Source of the DNA: Zwartia vadi
GTDB lineage: Bacteria > Pseudomonadota > Gammaproteobacteria > Burkholderiales > Burkholderiaceae_B
Assembly (NCBI RefSeq): GCF_030410375.1
Contig: NZ_JAUHHE010000008.1
Location: 62,001-126,000 of the forward strand
Direction of reading: 5' to 3'
DNA length: 64,000 nt
Part shown: piece by piece, positions 36,737 through 45,995 of the stretch
Numbering within the stretch: position 1 is the first letter of the stretch
Layout of the letters: every line of letters begins with the position of its first letter
Translations under genes and position numbers: made by a program
Notes under the pieces: model-generated
The model's database searches: none
Seen by the model: only the letters and a program-made list of their open reading frames with translations
Told to the model about the DNA's origin: nothing

Positions 36737-37588
36737 ATGACGAATGCACGCGTTTTAACCTCAGAGATGAAAGACCCCGCGCTGCGTGATCCGGCGTGGA
36801 CACGTCGGGTGTTCTGGTTTGTCGTGGCGTGCGTGATTCTCTGGCCTGCGCTAGTGAGTACGGAGTTTCGTCCATGGGTGTTTTTTGAAACAGAAAATCT
36901 GAAGGTCACTACACGGTTTTTGGCTGAATTTTTTCCGCCAGCACTCAATCCCGAATTTTTAGAGTTAGTTGCGCGCGAGGCTTGGAGAACCGTGGCAATT
37001 GCCACGGCGGGTACTTTTCTCGCTCTTGTTCTCGCTATTCCTTTGACGCTACTGTCGACCACGGTGCTTTCGATATCATCTTTATCCGGGCGTATGCGCG
37101 CACTACCTTTTATTATCAGACAACTGATCCGTTGGCTGTTAATTTTATTACGCAGTGTGCCGGAGCTGATTTGGGCGCTCGTCTTTGTGCGTGTCGTGGG
37201 ACTTGGTCCGGCAGCAGGGGTTCTGGCGATCGCATTGACTTATGCTGGGATGCTTGGGAAGGTTTATGGAGAGATTTTGGAAAGTAATGACCGCGAATCC
37301 GCCACGTCATTATTACGAAATGGTGCGGGCCGCTTGCAAACTTTTTTCTTTAGTGTCCTGCCCAGTAATGCCAAAGAACTGACGAGCTATACGATTTATC
37401 GATGGGAGTGTGCGATCCGCGCCTCCACTGTTTTGGGTTTTGTTGGTGCAGGTGGGTTGGGTCAGCAGATGGATAACTCAATGCGAATGTTTAATGGATC
37501 AGAAGTCGCGACAATGTTGATTGTGTTCATTTTGCTGGTCGGACTCGCTGATTTATTGAGTACTTGGATGCGACGTGCGCTGCAATGA
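36737..37588 (+). CDS. PhnE-like ABC transporter permease, first
   Basis: A 283-residue inner-membrane permease with about five to six hydrophobic segments. The docking region reads ESNDRESATSLLRNGAGRLQ and the family end SYTIYRWECAIRASTVLGFV with GAGGLG is clear. I chose the ATG at 36737; an upstream TTG lies inside the ATPase gene. Two different PhnE-like permeases are encoded in a row, as in some phosphonate and selenate-type systems, and would form a heterodimer. Confidence 0.86.
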   Translation: MTNARVLTSEMKDPALRDPAWTRRVFWFVVACVILWPALVSTEFRPWVFFETENLKVTTRFLAEFFPPALNPEFLELVAREAWRTVAIATAGTFLALVLAIPLTLLSTTVLSISSLSGRMRALPFIIRQLIRWLLILLRSVPELIWALVFVRVVGLGPAAGVLAIALTYAGMLGKVYGEILESNDRESATSLLRNGAGRLQTFFFSVLPSNAKELTSYTIYRWECAIRASTVLGFVGAGGLGQQMDNSMRMFNGSEVATMLIVFILLVGLADLLSTWMRRALQ

Positions 37589-38433
37589 GTCAACCTGACA
37601 ATCGCCCATCGCAGTCATCTCGGGAGCTGAAATTGCCAGAACGCCCTCGACACTGGTTGCGTCTCGACTCGCCTGTTTGCTGGTCATTGTTTGGAACAGT
37701 GAGTTTGATCGTATTGAGTTTTTGGTCTCTTGATTTGCAACTCTCCCGCGTGCTGTCAATCGAGAGTATTGGCCGCATGGGCAAATTTCTGGGTGAGCTC
37801 ATGTCACCCAATCTGGAGCCGGTTTTTTTAAGCAAACTGTTGCGAGCCAGTCTTGAAACCTTGGCGATGTCTGCAGTAGGCACTTTGCTAGCCGCTATGT
37901 TCGGTCTGTTGCTTGCGGTGCCTGCTAGCCGCAGTTATGAGGGCGATCCCGCGCGATGGCGGTTTTTGACGCGACTTGTACTGAATGCCTTGCGCGCCAT
38001 CCCCGAGCTTGTTTGGGCTGCTTTGCTGCTTATTTCTGCTGGTTTGGGTCCGTTTGCCGGGACTCTGGCATTGGCCTTGCATACAACGGGTGTTCTAGGA
38101 CGATTATTTGCCGAATCAATCGAAAATGCGCCACAGCATGCTGCAATGACCCTCCGGGTTCAAGGTGTTGGCGAAGGGAGAGTGTTCTTGTATGCAACAC
38201 TTCCGACTGTTTCTCCCCAATTAATGTCCTACTCGTTGTATCGTTGGGAGAACAATATTCGCGCCGCTGCTGTCTTAGGTGTAGTGGGGGGCGGAGGTCT
38301 TGGTCAAATGTTGTCTTTTCACATGGGCTTGTTTCAAATGCAGGAAACAAGCAGTATTCTCGCCGCGATGATCATTCTTGTGATTTTCGTGGATACCTTG
38401 TCCTACTTTGCAAGACGCGTATTGTCCCGCTGA
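37585..38433 (+). CDS. PhnE-like ABC transporter permease, second
   Basis: A 282-residue permease paralogous to the one before it, sharing SYSLYRWENNIRAAAVLGVV and the GGGGLG segment. Its ATG overlaps the previous stop (ATGA). The N-terminal 40 residues are polar and arginine-rich before the first membrane segment. With 34987-37588 it completes a receptor-ATPase-permease-permease operon. Confidence 0.86.
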   Translation: MSQPDNRPSQSSRELKLPERPRHWLRLDSPVCWSLFGTVSLIVLSFWSLDLQLSRVLSIESIGRMGKFLGELMSPNLEPVFLSKLLRASLETLAMSAVGTLLAAMFGLLLAVPASRSYEGDPARWRFLTRLVLNALRAIPELVWAALLLISAGLGPFAGTLALALHTTGVLGRLFAESIENAPQHAAMTLRVQGVGEGRVFLYATLPTVSPQLMSYSLYRWENNIRAAAVLGVVGGGGLGQMLSFHMGLFQMQETSSILAAMIILVIFVDTLSYFARRVLSR

Positions 38434-38523
38434 AGTGGTTGAATAAATTGAATGAGGAGATGACAAGCGCATCGAATAACTGGTGTCGCTCGTTGTTTGA
38501 TCTGTATAAAAGGATGGTTGAAT

Positions 38524-39444
38524 ATGTATAGCATTCCTAGTCCTCTACGCGTGAGTTTTGCGCTTATCCTGTCAGCCTTGTCTACAAGCCTTGTTGCACA
38601 ACCTCGTCAGGCGCCTGGCGAAACGAGTGTGTCCGTGGGTATCACAGGCTTGAGCCAATTCAACACGCGTATCGTGGATGGAGGAGGCAGTTTTAATTGG
38701 CAGGATGGTTCGGCAAACGTGAGCGTCACGAGACAAGTGACGAGTGCCTTTTCAGCAGGTGTGAATGCACGTTACAACTATCAGAAATGGTCTTGGAGTG
38801 ATCCTCAGGCATTTGGTGGACAGGCCCCATGGACGGCGATTAGTACTCCCGCACTCGGCATGAGTTTTGGCTATTCCCCCAGCCCTGAATGGAGAATTGG
38901 TTTTTCGCCGACCGTTGAATGGTCCGGCGAGACTGGAACGGGCACAGGTGGCACCGCGACGTATGGTGCAGTCATGAGTGTCGCCCGGACTTTCTCCAAA
39001 GATCTGACCCTCGGTGTGGGAGCGGGCGTGTTCCGCCAAATAGACGAGACAAAAGTCTTTCCCTATCTGCTTGTGAATTGGAATATTACAGATAAGCTGC
39101 GTCTAGGTAACTCATTGCCAGCCGGGCCGGCCGGAGGCGCGGGTCTTGAGCTTTCTTACGCAATGACAGAACGTTGGAGTATTGCAGCGGGTGGTGCGTA
39201 TCGCTCTTATCGTTTTCGTCTAAACGAGAATAGCCCCGTGGCAAACGGAATCGGACAAAATAGCTTTGTCCCTGTCTTTGCACGATTATCCTATGCAATT
39301 GATCGGACGACGCGTGTGGATCTGTATGCGGCGGCGACGACGGCGGGTCGACTCTCTGCGACAGACACTTCAGGCACAACTCAGTACAGCACGAATTATC
39401 AGACTGGCTTCGCAATGGCCTTGTCTTTGTCCAAGCGGTTCTGA
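38524..39444 (+). CDS. Predicted outer-membrane beta-barrel protein
   Basis: A 306-residue exported protein. A signal peptide ends near residue 26 (LVAQ). The rest alternates polar and hydrophobic residues in strands separated by glycine- and serine-rich turns and ends SLSKRF, with the terminal phenylalanine that targets barrels to the Bam complex. It resembles DUF6268-type outer-membrane proteins, but I am unsure. AAAGGA precedes the ATG at 38524. It lies 90 bases after the PhnE-like permeases and could be the outer-membrane step for the same solute. Confidence 0.72.
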   Translation: MYSIPSPLRVSFALILSALSTSLVAQPRQAPGETSVSVGITGLSQFNTRIVDGGGSFNWQDGSANVSVTRQVTSAFSAGVNARYNYQKWSWSDPQAFGGQAPWTAISTPALGMSFGYSPSPEWRIGFSPTVEWSGETGTGTGGTATYGAVMSVARTFSKDLTLGVGAGVFRQIDETKVFPYLLVNWNITDKLRLGNSLPAGPAGGAGLELSYAMTERWSIAAGGAYRSYRFRLNENSPVANGIGQNSFVPVFARLSYAIDRTTRVDLYAAATTAGRLSATDTSGTTQYSTNYQTGFAMALSLSKRF

Positions 39445-39449
39445 GCGTT

Positions 39450-39869
39450 TCAATCCACTGAAAAAACCTGTTGAGGATCGGGCATGCCTTTGACCTCAAC
39501 AGCGTTGCCTGAAAAGTCAAAGACAAGAAATACCGACTGTTCGCGTGGGGTACCAACAAAGATACGGTCGGGCGCCATCGCGAATTCCACTTTCGCGGAC
39601 ATCAGGCTCGCGAGCATGCGATCGTAAATTTCAGGTTTCACAATCACACCAAAGTGACGCAAGGGATAATTGCCGCGTCCGATGGTGATGGATTTGTGAG
39701 AGGCCTCGAGCTCTGAAAGCTGCGCTACCATGTGATGACCAAAAAAATCGATATCCAGTCGATCAACCTGCTGACGCGTGATGCTGCAACCCAAAATGTC
39801 CCGATAAAAACTCACGGTTGAAGCGATATCTTTAATCGGGATCGACAGATGGATCATGGCGCTATTCAT
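39450..39869 (-). CDS. VOC-superfamily (glyoxalase/dioxygenase-like) protein
   Basis: A 139-residue protein with one pair of VOC beta-alpha-beta-beta-beta units. Candidate metal ligands are H7 (MIHLSIPI), the histidine in LRHFGV and the glutamate in NAVEVKG. Single-domain members include glyoxalase I, fosfomycin-resistance proteins and extradiol dioxygenases. Its gene begins nine bases after the fused TRAP permease, so the two are probably one operon and the enzyme may act on the imported compound. Confidence 0.8.
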   Translation of the reverse strand: MNSAMIHLSIPIKDIASTVSFYRDILGCSITRQQVDRLDIDFFGHHMVAQLSELEASHKSITIGRGNYPLRHFGVIVKPEIYDRMLASLMSAKVEFAMAPDRIFVGTPREQSVFLVFDFSGNAVEVKGMPDPQQVFSVD

Positions 39870-39878
39870 TTGAGCATC

Positions 39879-41771
39879 CTAGGCAGGGAGTGCCGCATTT
39901 TTCTTGTTCTGGTACCACTGCGCGATCGCAACGAAAGCGAGCAATCCAAAACCAATCGTGTCAGTGATCAGGCCTGGTTTGATCAAACAAATCGCCGCGA
40001 GGATCAGTAAGACTCGATGAAACGTTGTGGCGTAACCAACGAGCCAACCGAAAAATCCGCCTGCAAGAGCGATCACTCCGATCATTGCCGTCATCACGGA
40101 CCAGAAGACAGTCAGATATGACGTATCGTCATTGAAGATCAGTAGTAAGGAAGGCTCATAGACAAACATGAAAGGGACGATATAAGCGGGTGCTGCCGCC
40201 CGCATGGCTGCGAAGCCCGAGTCCCACATATTCGCTTTCGCCAGACTTGCTGCTGCAAAGACTGCCAACGCAACGGGTGGAGTGATCGCCGATAAGATCG
40301 CAAAGTAGAGCGCGAACATGTGCGCGGCAGGCACTGCAACGCCGAGTTTGATGATTGCGGGAATCAGCAAGGAGACCATCACAATGTAAGCAGGCGTTGT
40401 AGGCATCCCCATGCCCAGCACGATACCGGCCATTGCGGTGAGTAGCAGGGCGAGGAACAACGAGTTGTTCGCCAGTTCGATCACAACCTGCGTGAAAACA
40501 ATGCCAAGACCGGTGATCGTGACGCAGCCAATCACGATGCCTGCACATGCGCAGGCCATGGCAACGGACAGCGCATTGCGCGCGCCTTCTTCAAGTGCGT
40601 TGATGACGGTCATCCATGTGATGCCTTGACGCGTCAGTTTGCGAGCCAGCGCGACGGGCAGACAGCTAATCGCCGCGACCAAAGCACACAGCGGAGCTGA
40701 GAAGCCCATGAACAGGCCGACGAGGATAATCAGAATAGGAATAAATAGATGGCCTCGTTGCCGCATGACTTGGCCAAACTTTGGCAGTTCATTTTCAGGC
40801 ACGCCTCCTAGCCCGTAACGCTTGGCTTCAAAGTGAACGGCAAAGAAAACAGAAGCGTAATAAAGCAAAGCTGGAATCACAGCCCACAAGGCGACTTGAG
40901 CGTAGGGAACGGATAAAAATTCGGCCATCACAAAAGCTGCCGCTCCCATGACTGGAGGCATCAACTGACCGCCTGTAGAGGCGACCGATTCCACAGCTGC
41001 CGCGAATGGAGGTCTGAATCCTGTTCGCTTCATCAAGGGAATTGTGATGGGGCCATCAACCATGACGTTGGCAACGGCACTACCTGAAACAGTCCCAAAG
41101 AGTGAAGAGCTGACCACTGCGACTTTGCCGGGGCCGCCAGCACTGCGTCCGGTTAATGCCATGGCAAAGTCCATGAAAAGCTGACCGGTTCCGCTCTTTT
41201 CCATGAACGCGCCAAAAATTACAAACAACATCACATAGGACGCCGAGACGCCGAGCGTAGAGCCAAAAATGCCCTCTGTCGAAAGATAGAGCTGTTCCAT
41301 CAGGACTGGCAACTTTACCTGGGTAAAGAAGGCCGCATAGATCACAAAAAGAATCGCGGTGATCGGAAGGGCCCAGCCAATGACACGTCGCGTTCCTTCG
41401 AGGACGACGATCACCATGACGAAGGAATAGAATAAATCCGCTTTCGTGAGTTCATCGATGTAGATGATTCGATTGGTGAAGTTTTCGTAGTCGATGAAAA
41501 TATGTGCGATAGCCGCTAGACCGAGCGCCAAAATCAGCATGTCGTAGGAGCGCGGGATCAAACCGCCCTCGGCTTTCGACGGGTACAGCAAAAAAACCAA
41601 GGCTAGTGCGAACATCAAATGGGTGCCGCGGAAAACGACTGCCTCTGGCGGACCGAATCCAGCTACGTACATGTGATACAGAGACATCGTGACAGCGATG
41701 ACTGTGATCAGCTTTTTAAGAATTTTTGAGCTTGGGTCTACGGCAACGCTTTCGTCGGAAATTACCTGCAT
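39879..41771 (-). CDS. TRAP transporter fused 4TM/12TM permease (TAXI type)
   Basis: A 630-residue membrane protein combining the small (DctQ-like) and large (DctM-like) TRAP subunits. The large part has GTVSGSAVANVMVDGPITIP and GGQLMPPVMGAAAFVMAEFL, which are typical of the permeases that pair with TAXI receptors. I chose the ATG at 41771, seven bases after AAAGGA, rather than the ATG at 41813. No receptor gene is adjacent; the TAXI receptor at 23238-24191 is the only candidate in the window. A VOC gene follows. Confidence 0.9.
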   Translation of the reverse strand: MQVISDESVAVDPSSKILKKLITVIAVTMSLYHMYVAGFGPPEAVVFRGTHLMFALALVFLLYPSKAEGGLIPRSYDMLILALGLAAIAHIFIDYENFTNRIIYIDELTKADLFYSFVMVIVVLEGTRRVIGWALPITAILFVIYAAFFTQVKLPVLMEQLYLSTEGIFGSTLGVSASYVMLFVIFGAFMEKSGTGQLFMDFAMALTGRSAGGPGKVAVVSSSLFGTVSGSAVANVMVDGPITIPLMKRTGFRPPFAAAVESVASTGGQLMPPVMGAAAFVMAEFLSVPYAQVALWAVIPALLYYASVFFAVHFEAKRYGLGGVPENELPKFGQVMRQRGHLFIPILIILVGLFMGFSAPLCALVAAISCLPVALARKLTRQGITWMTVINALEEGARNALSVAMACACAGIVIGCVTITGLGIVFTQVVIELANNSLFLALLLTAMAGIVLGMGMPTTPAYIVMVSLLIPAIIKLGVAVPAAHMFALYFAILSAITPPVALAVFAAASLAKANMWDSGFAAMRAAAPAYIVPFMFVYEPSLLLIFNDDTSYLTVFWSVMTAMIGVIALAGGFFGWLVGYATTFHRVLLILAAICLIKPGLITDTIGFGLLAFVAIAQWYQNKKNAALPA

Positions 41772-41975
41772 GTTGATATCCTTTGGTTTGCGCTGACTGA
41801 ATGAAAGCTCCATTCGACTTAAAGTTTTTGGAGCAAAGCGTCAGCATTACCGGTTAAGGCTCAGCGATTCTACACAGGCAGAGTGCCCGATTGGGCTGCT
41901 TTTGGTTAAATTCAGGGTTTACCTGTAGATGATGCAAGCATCGTGGGTCGATACCAGTATTTAAGGTAGCCTAAA

Positions 41976-43052
41976 TCATTCTTTGTCAGAGAAGGTCACG
42001 ACATGATCGACACCGAGTCTGATGCCGATCTTTTCTCCCAGCGAGTGATCATGATGGCTAGGCACATAGGCAAGCACTTCCTGACCGGAAGGTAGGCGCA
42101 GCGTGTAGAGGAAGTAAGCGCCTCTGAAGGTTTTGCGAACGACTTCAGCTAATTGTTGGCTGTCATCATCATGCTGGATATCATCTGCTCGCAATAGAAC
42201 ATCGACCTCTGTGCCTAAGGGATCATGATGATCGTTGTCGAGCTGGAGTTCACCTAGCTCGATTTTGACCATCGCGTTGGGCTGGATGATGCCTTTGAGG
42301 AACACTCCTCGGCCGATAAAGTCCGCGACATAGCGATTGGCGGGCTCGTGATAAAGATCGTAGGGCGTGTCCCATTGCACAATGCGCCCTTCGGACATGA
42401 CGCCTATATGGTCGGCGATTGCAAAAGCTTCGAACTGGTCGTGCGTGACGAGCAGAGCGGTCACGCCGTTGGCTTTGAGAATATCGCGCATTTCGCTGGC
42501 GAGTCTTTCGCGTAAATCAATATCGAGACTTGAGAAGGGCTCATCGAGCAAAATCAAATCGGGTTCGGGTGCCATCGCACGTGCGAGGGCGACACGTTGT
42601 TGTTGACCACCACTTAATTCGTGCGGGTAGGAACCTGCTTTGTCAGCGAGTGAGACCCGTTCGAGCCATTGCAGTCCAACCTCTCGGCGTTTGGCGGGCG
42701 CAAGGGCGCGTAAGCCGAACATGACGTTTTCTAATACGCTTAGGTGAGGGAAAAGCGCGAAATCCTGAAAGACCATACCGACTTTTCGCAGGTTTGGCGG
42801 GACGAGGATGTCCGGCGCACTAACGACCTTGCCATGCAGACTGACGGTTCCTTGCTGTAGGGCCTCAAAGCCGCAAATCGCACGGAGGATCGTTGATTTG
42901 CCGCAACCAGAGGGGCCGAGCAAACACGCAATGCTGCCTCGGGCTAGACTGAGGGTTAAATCCCGAACGATCGGTACCCGTCCCGGACCATCCAGACGGG
43001 GATAACTGATCTCAACGTGATCCAAGGCAAGCAAAGGTGGCAGGGTATTCAT
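41976..43052 (-). CDS. fbpC: Iron(III) ABC transporter ATP-binding protein
   Basis: A 358-residue ATPase with Walker A GPSGCGKST (46-54), Q-loop VFQDFALFPH, signature LSGGQQQRVALARAM, Walker B LILLDEPFSSLDIDLR and H-loop LVTHDQFEA. A regulatory C-terminal domain follows. It is divergent from fbpB and fbpA across a 71-base gap. FbpC drives import of ferric iron taken from the periplasmic FbpA. The split arrangement, with the ATPase on the opposite strand, is less usual than a simple ABC operon. Confidence 0.87.
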   Translation of the reverse strand: MNTLPPLLALDHVEISYPRLDGPGRVPIVRDLTLSLARGSIACLLGPSGCGKSTILRAICGFEALQQGTVSLHGKVVSAPDILVPPNLRKVGMVFQDFALFPHLSVLENVMFGLRALAPAKRREVGLQWLERVSLADKAGSYPHELSGGQQQRVALARAMAPEPDLILLDEPFSSLDIDLRERLASEMRDILKANGVTALLVTHDQFEAFAIADHIGVMSEGRIVQWDTPYDLYHEPANRYVADFIGRGVFLKGIIQPNAMVKIELGELQLDNDHHDPLGTEVDVLLRADDIQHDDDSQQLAEVVRKTFRGAYFLYTLRLPSGQEVLAYVPSHHDHSLGEKIGIRLGVDHVVTFSDKE

Positions 43053-43123
43053 CTTTATAATTTTCTCATTAACAGCAGTTTGATTCTAGAACCCTTTTTT
43101 ATTTTGAGCCGAGCGCATCGCTA

Positions 43124-44716
43124 ATGAGTCGAGTCGTTGTCCTGATCGCAGTATTGTTGTCTTTGCCGCTGCTTGGCCTGTTCATTCCCTTTTTCAGCGA
43201 AGGGAGTAGCGAGACTGCCCAGGAGCTCAGCCGCCAGGGCACCCTGCAGCACCTGTGGGACTACGTGCTGGGACAGTATGTCACGTCCACCCTTTTGTTG
43301 CTGGTTGGGGTTGGTTTTGGTGTTTTTGTTCTTGGTGTTGGCAATGCCTGGCTGGTCGCTAATTTCCAGTTTCCCGGAAAAAAGATTTTCGAGTGGGCCC
43401 TGATTTTGCCGCTTGCAATCCCGACCTACGTCATGGCCTATCTCTTTGTCGACATCCTTCAGTTCTCAGGACCGATCCAGACAGCCTTGCGTAACATCCT
43501 CGGAATGGAGCAGTTGTGGTTTTTTCCGGATCCCCGTTCACTGGGCGGAGCGATGTGGTCCTTTTCTTTTTGTTTATTTCCTTATGTCTACCTGATTGCC
43601 CGTACGTCATTTCTGGACCGAAGCGGTCGTTTGTCAGAGGCGGCTGAAACTTTAGGCTATAGCGGTTTTCAAGCGTTCTATCGGTTGGTGCTGCCAATGT
43701 CTCGTCCTGCGATTTTCGCTGGAATGGCGCTCGCATTGATGGAGGTGATGGCCGACTACGGAGCTGTGGCGTATTTTGGCGTGGAGACGTTTGCCACAGG
43801 TATCTTCAGAGCTTGGTTGTCCTTTAGTGATCGTCTGGCGGCTGTGCAGCTTTCACTTGGATTGCTCGTATTTGTCATTTTGATTTTCTACATCGAGCAG
43901 ACTAATCGCGCGCGCATGCGCTACGTGAGTTCTGGTGTCGTACAACGTCCCGCACCGCCACGCCAGCTTCGAGGGAAAAAGGCGTTCTGGGCCTTTGCGA
44001 TATGCGGGACGACCTTGCTGTGTGCGTTTTTATTGCCTGTGGCCGCCTTGCTTAAGCTGTTGGTCGAGCAAGGACTGAGTCTGGATGCCCGCTACCTGGA
44101 CTGGATGCAAAACTCTTTCGGTTTGTCGGCGATCACGGCACTGATCTCCGTTGCGTGTGCCTTGTTGCTCGCCTATGGTGCCCGGCTCACTAAAAGCCCG
44201 ACTTTGCAATGGGTCAATCGTCTGCTCGGTTTGGGTTATGCATTGCCTGGAGCGGTGTTGGCTGTGGGTATTTTGTCTGTGTTGGGGCTTTTTCAGATCG
44301 CCTGGATTATGTCTGCGACGGTATCTGTTTTGATCTACGCTTATCTAATCAGATTTCTTTCCTCGAGTCTGCAGAGTGTGGAGGCCGGATTGTCTCGTAT
44401 AACACCCTCCATGGATGGTACAGCCGCCTTGCTTGGGGCGACGCCTTGGCAAACAATGCGGGCAATCCATTTTCCATTGCTCAAACGCAGTGTGTTGACT
44501 GCCGGTTTGTTTGTCTTTGTCGATGTCATGAAAGAGCTGCCCGCTACTTTGTTGTTGCGTCCGTTTAACTTTGACACGCTTGCTGTCGCAACCTATCAGC
44601 TTGCAGCAGATGAGCGCTTATCCGAGCTTGCCTTGCCCTCTTTGACCATTGTGATCGCGGGCTTGATCCCCGTCATTCTTCTTTCACGCGCCATGTCCAA
44701 AGCCAATCGATATTGA
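43124..44716 (+). CDS. fbpB: Iron(III) ABC transporter permease
   Basis: A 530-residue permease with two transport domains and about twelve membrane segments. EAA-type loops are SEAAETLGYSGFQAF in the first half and GTAALLGATPWQTM in the second. Length and the pattern MEVMADYGAVAYFGVETF match the FbpB/SfuB iron permeases. The last bases of the gene overlap a Fur-box-like sequence, and fbpA follows after 77 bases. Confidence 0.88.
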   Translation: MSRVVVLIAVLLSLPLLGLFIPFFSEGSSETAQELSRQGTLQHLWDYVLGQYVTSTLLLLVGVGFGVFVLGVGNAWLVANFQFPGKKIFEWALILPLAIPTYVMAYLFVDILQFSGPIQTALRNILGMEQLWFFPDPRSLGGAMWSFSFCLFPYVYLIARTSFLDRSGRLSEAAETLGYSGFQAFYRLVLPMSRPAIFAGMALALMEVMADYGAVAYFGVETFATGIFRAWLSFSDRLAAVQLSLGLLVFVILIFYIEQTNRARMRYVSSGVVQRPAPPRQLRGKKAFWAFAICGTTLLCAFLLPVAALLKLLVEQGLSLDARYLDWMQNSFGLSAITALISVACALLLAYGARLTKSPTLQWVNRLLGLGYALPGAVLAVGILSVLGLFQIAWIMSATVSVLIYAYLIRFLSSSLQSVEAGLSRITPSMDGTAALLGATPWQTMRAIHFPLLKRSVLTAGLFVFVDVMKELPATLLLRPFNFDTLAVATYQLAADERLSELALPSLTIVIAGLIPVILLSRAMSKANRY

Positions 44717-44733
44717 TAATGATTCGCATTTAG
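44715..44733 (+). promoter_or_regulatory. fbpA: Fur-box-like operator upstream of fbpA
   Basis: GATAATGATTCGCATTTAG keeps the complete left half of the Fur consensus (GATAATGAT) and most of the right half. It begins in the last codons of fbpB and lies about 61 bases before the fbpA ATG. This would give fbpA its own iron-repressed promoter. Confidence 0.65.
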
Positions 44734-44793
44734 TGATAGAATGTCATTACTCGCTGGTTGAGCGAATGACTTTTACTAGACGGAAAATATCTG

Positions 44794-45861
44794 ATGAACA
44801 AGCATGTGGTCTTAAACGCCCTGGCCGTGGGGGTGATGTCGATGACAGTTGCAGTTGCCGCCAACGCTCAGACAACGCAATCAGGGCAATCTGATAAAGC
44901 GCTCAATATCTATTCTGCGCGCCATTATCAGACGGATGAGGCTTTATATGGCGGGTTTACCAAGGCCACGGGGATCAAGATCAACCGGATCGAGGCCAGT
45001 GACAATGCTTTGCTTGAGCGGCTAAAGAGCGAGGGCGCCAAAAGTCCTGCCGATGTCATTTTGCTGGTGGATGCAGCCAGATTATGGCGTGCTGAAAAAG
45101 ATGGCATGTTCCAGCCGATCCAGTCAGCCTATATCGACGAACGTATTCCTGAAAACCTCAGAGCAAAGGCCGAAGGCGGTGGCAATGCATGGGTAGGGTA
45201 TTCGACTCGCGCTCGCGTGATCGTTTACAACAAAGCGCGGGTCAAACCTGAAAACGTCGATACGTATGAAAAGCTTGCTGATCCAGTCAACAAGGGAAAA
45301 GTTTGCACGCGCTCCGGTTCGCATCCTTACATGCTGTCCTTGGTTGGGGCGATGATAGAACGCAATGGTGAGGCCGCAACGGAAAAATGGGCAAAAGGCA
45401 TGGTTGCAAATCAAGCCCGTGCCCCGCGTGGTGGCGATACCGATCAGATCAAAGCCGTGGCATCAGGCGAGTGCGGCGTAGCGTTGACGAACTCTTATTA
45501 TTTTGTGCGCATGATGCGTTCGACAAAACCAGAGGATCAGGCGCTGATGGCCAAGGTTGGATTCGTATGGCCTAATCAGGAGACGAGCGGAACGCACATC
45601 AACATCGCAGGAGGTGGCATCGCTAAAAATGCGCCTCACCCCGAGGCAGCAAAGAAATTCCTTGAGTATCTTGCGACAGACGCCGCACAGGTTTATTTTG
45701 CTGATGGCAATAACGAATGGCCCGCGGTCAAGTCTGTCAGTGTGGAGAATCCTGGACTTAAAAATCTTGGCGACTTTAAAGTTGAAAATGTATCTGTCGC
45801 TGCGATGGGACGCAATCAGATCAACGCACAGAAAATTTTGGATCGTGCAGGCTTTAAATAA
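44794..45861 (+). CDS. fbpA: Iron(III)-binding periplasmic protein
   Basis: A 355-residue exported receptor with a signal peptide ending NA (residue 25, before Q26). The mature part begins LNIYSARHYQTDEALY; Y40 and Y45 in the start motif and the tyrosine pair Y235-Y236 (TNSYYFVRM) are the tyrosine set that coordinates ferric iron in the FutA/FbpA class. This supports iron as the substrate much better than for the two other FbpA-like receptors here. A Fur-like site precedes it and a strong terminator follows. Confidence 0.92.
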   Translation: MNKHVVLNALAVGVMSMTVAVAANAQTTQSGQSDKALNIYSARHYQTDEALYGGFTKATGIKINRIEASDNALLERLKSEGAKSPADVILLVDAARLWRAEKDGMFQPIQSAYIDERIPENLRAKAEGGGNAWVGYSTRARVIVYNKARVKPENVDTYEKLADPVNKGKVCTRSGSHPYMLSLVGAMIERNGEAATEKWAKGMVANQARAPRGGDTDQIKAVASGECGVALTNSYYFVRMMRSTKPEDQALMAKVGFVWPNQETSGTHINIAGGGIAKNAPHPEAAKKFLEYLATDAAQVYFADGNNEWPAVKSVSVENPGLKNLGDFKVENVSVAAMGRNQINAQKILDRAGFK

Positions 45862-45877
45862 GCAGCAAGTGTAGAAA

Positions 45878-45910
45878 GTGAAGAAGAAGTGAAGAAGAAG
45901 TGAAGAAGTA
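45878..45910 (+). repeat. Three tandem copies of an 11-base repeat
   Basis: GTGAAGAAGAA occurs at 45878 and 45889, and GTGAAGAAGTA at 45900. The array sits between the fbpA stop and its terminator. It is purine-only on this strand and looks like a replication-slippage product. Confidence 0.85.
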
Positions 45911-45947
45911 AAAATCCCGCGAGTTTTTAATCTCGCGGGATTTTTTT
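45911..45947. terminator. Bidirectional intrinsic terminator after fbpA
   Basis: AAAATCCCGCGAG (45911-45923) and CTCGCGGGATTTT (45932-45944) form a perfect 13-base stem, with a run of seven thymines on the plus strand and an adenine run on the other side. It ends both fbpA and the convergent gene at 45996. Confidence 0.93.
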
Positions 45948-45995
45948 ACGACAGTAAAACTGAGCCTAGCCGTAAGAGACTAGGTCATCAGGGAG

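Noticed and set aside
37956..38531. Alternative plus-strand frame of about 191 codons over the second PhnE-like permease
   Set aside because: It is cysteine-rich without any recognisable pattern and overlaps a clear permease.
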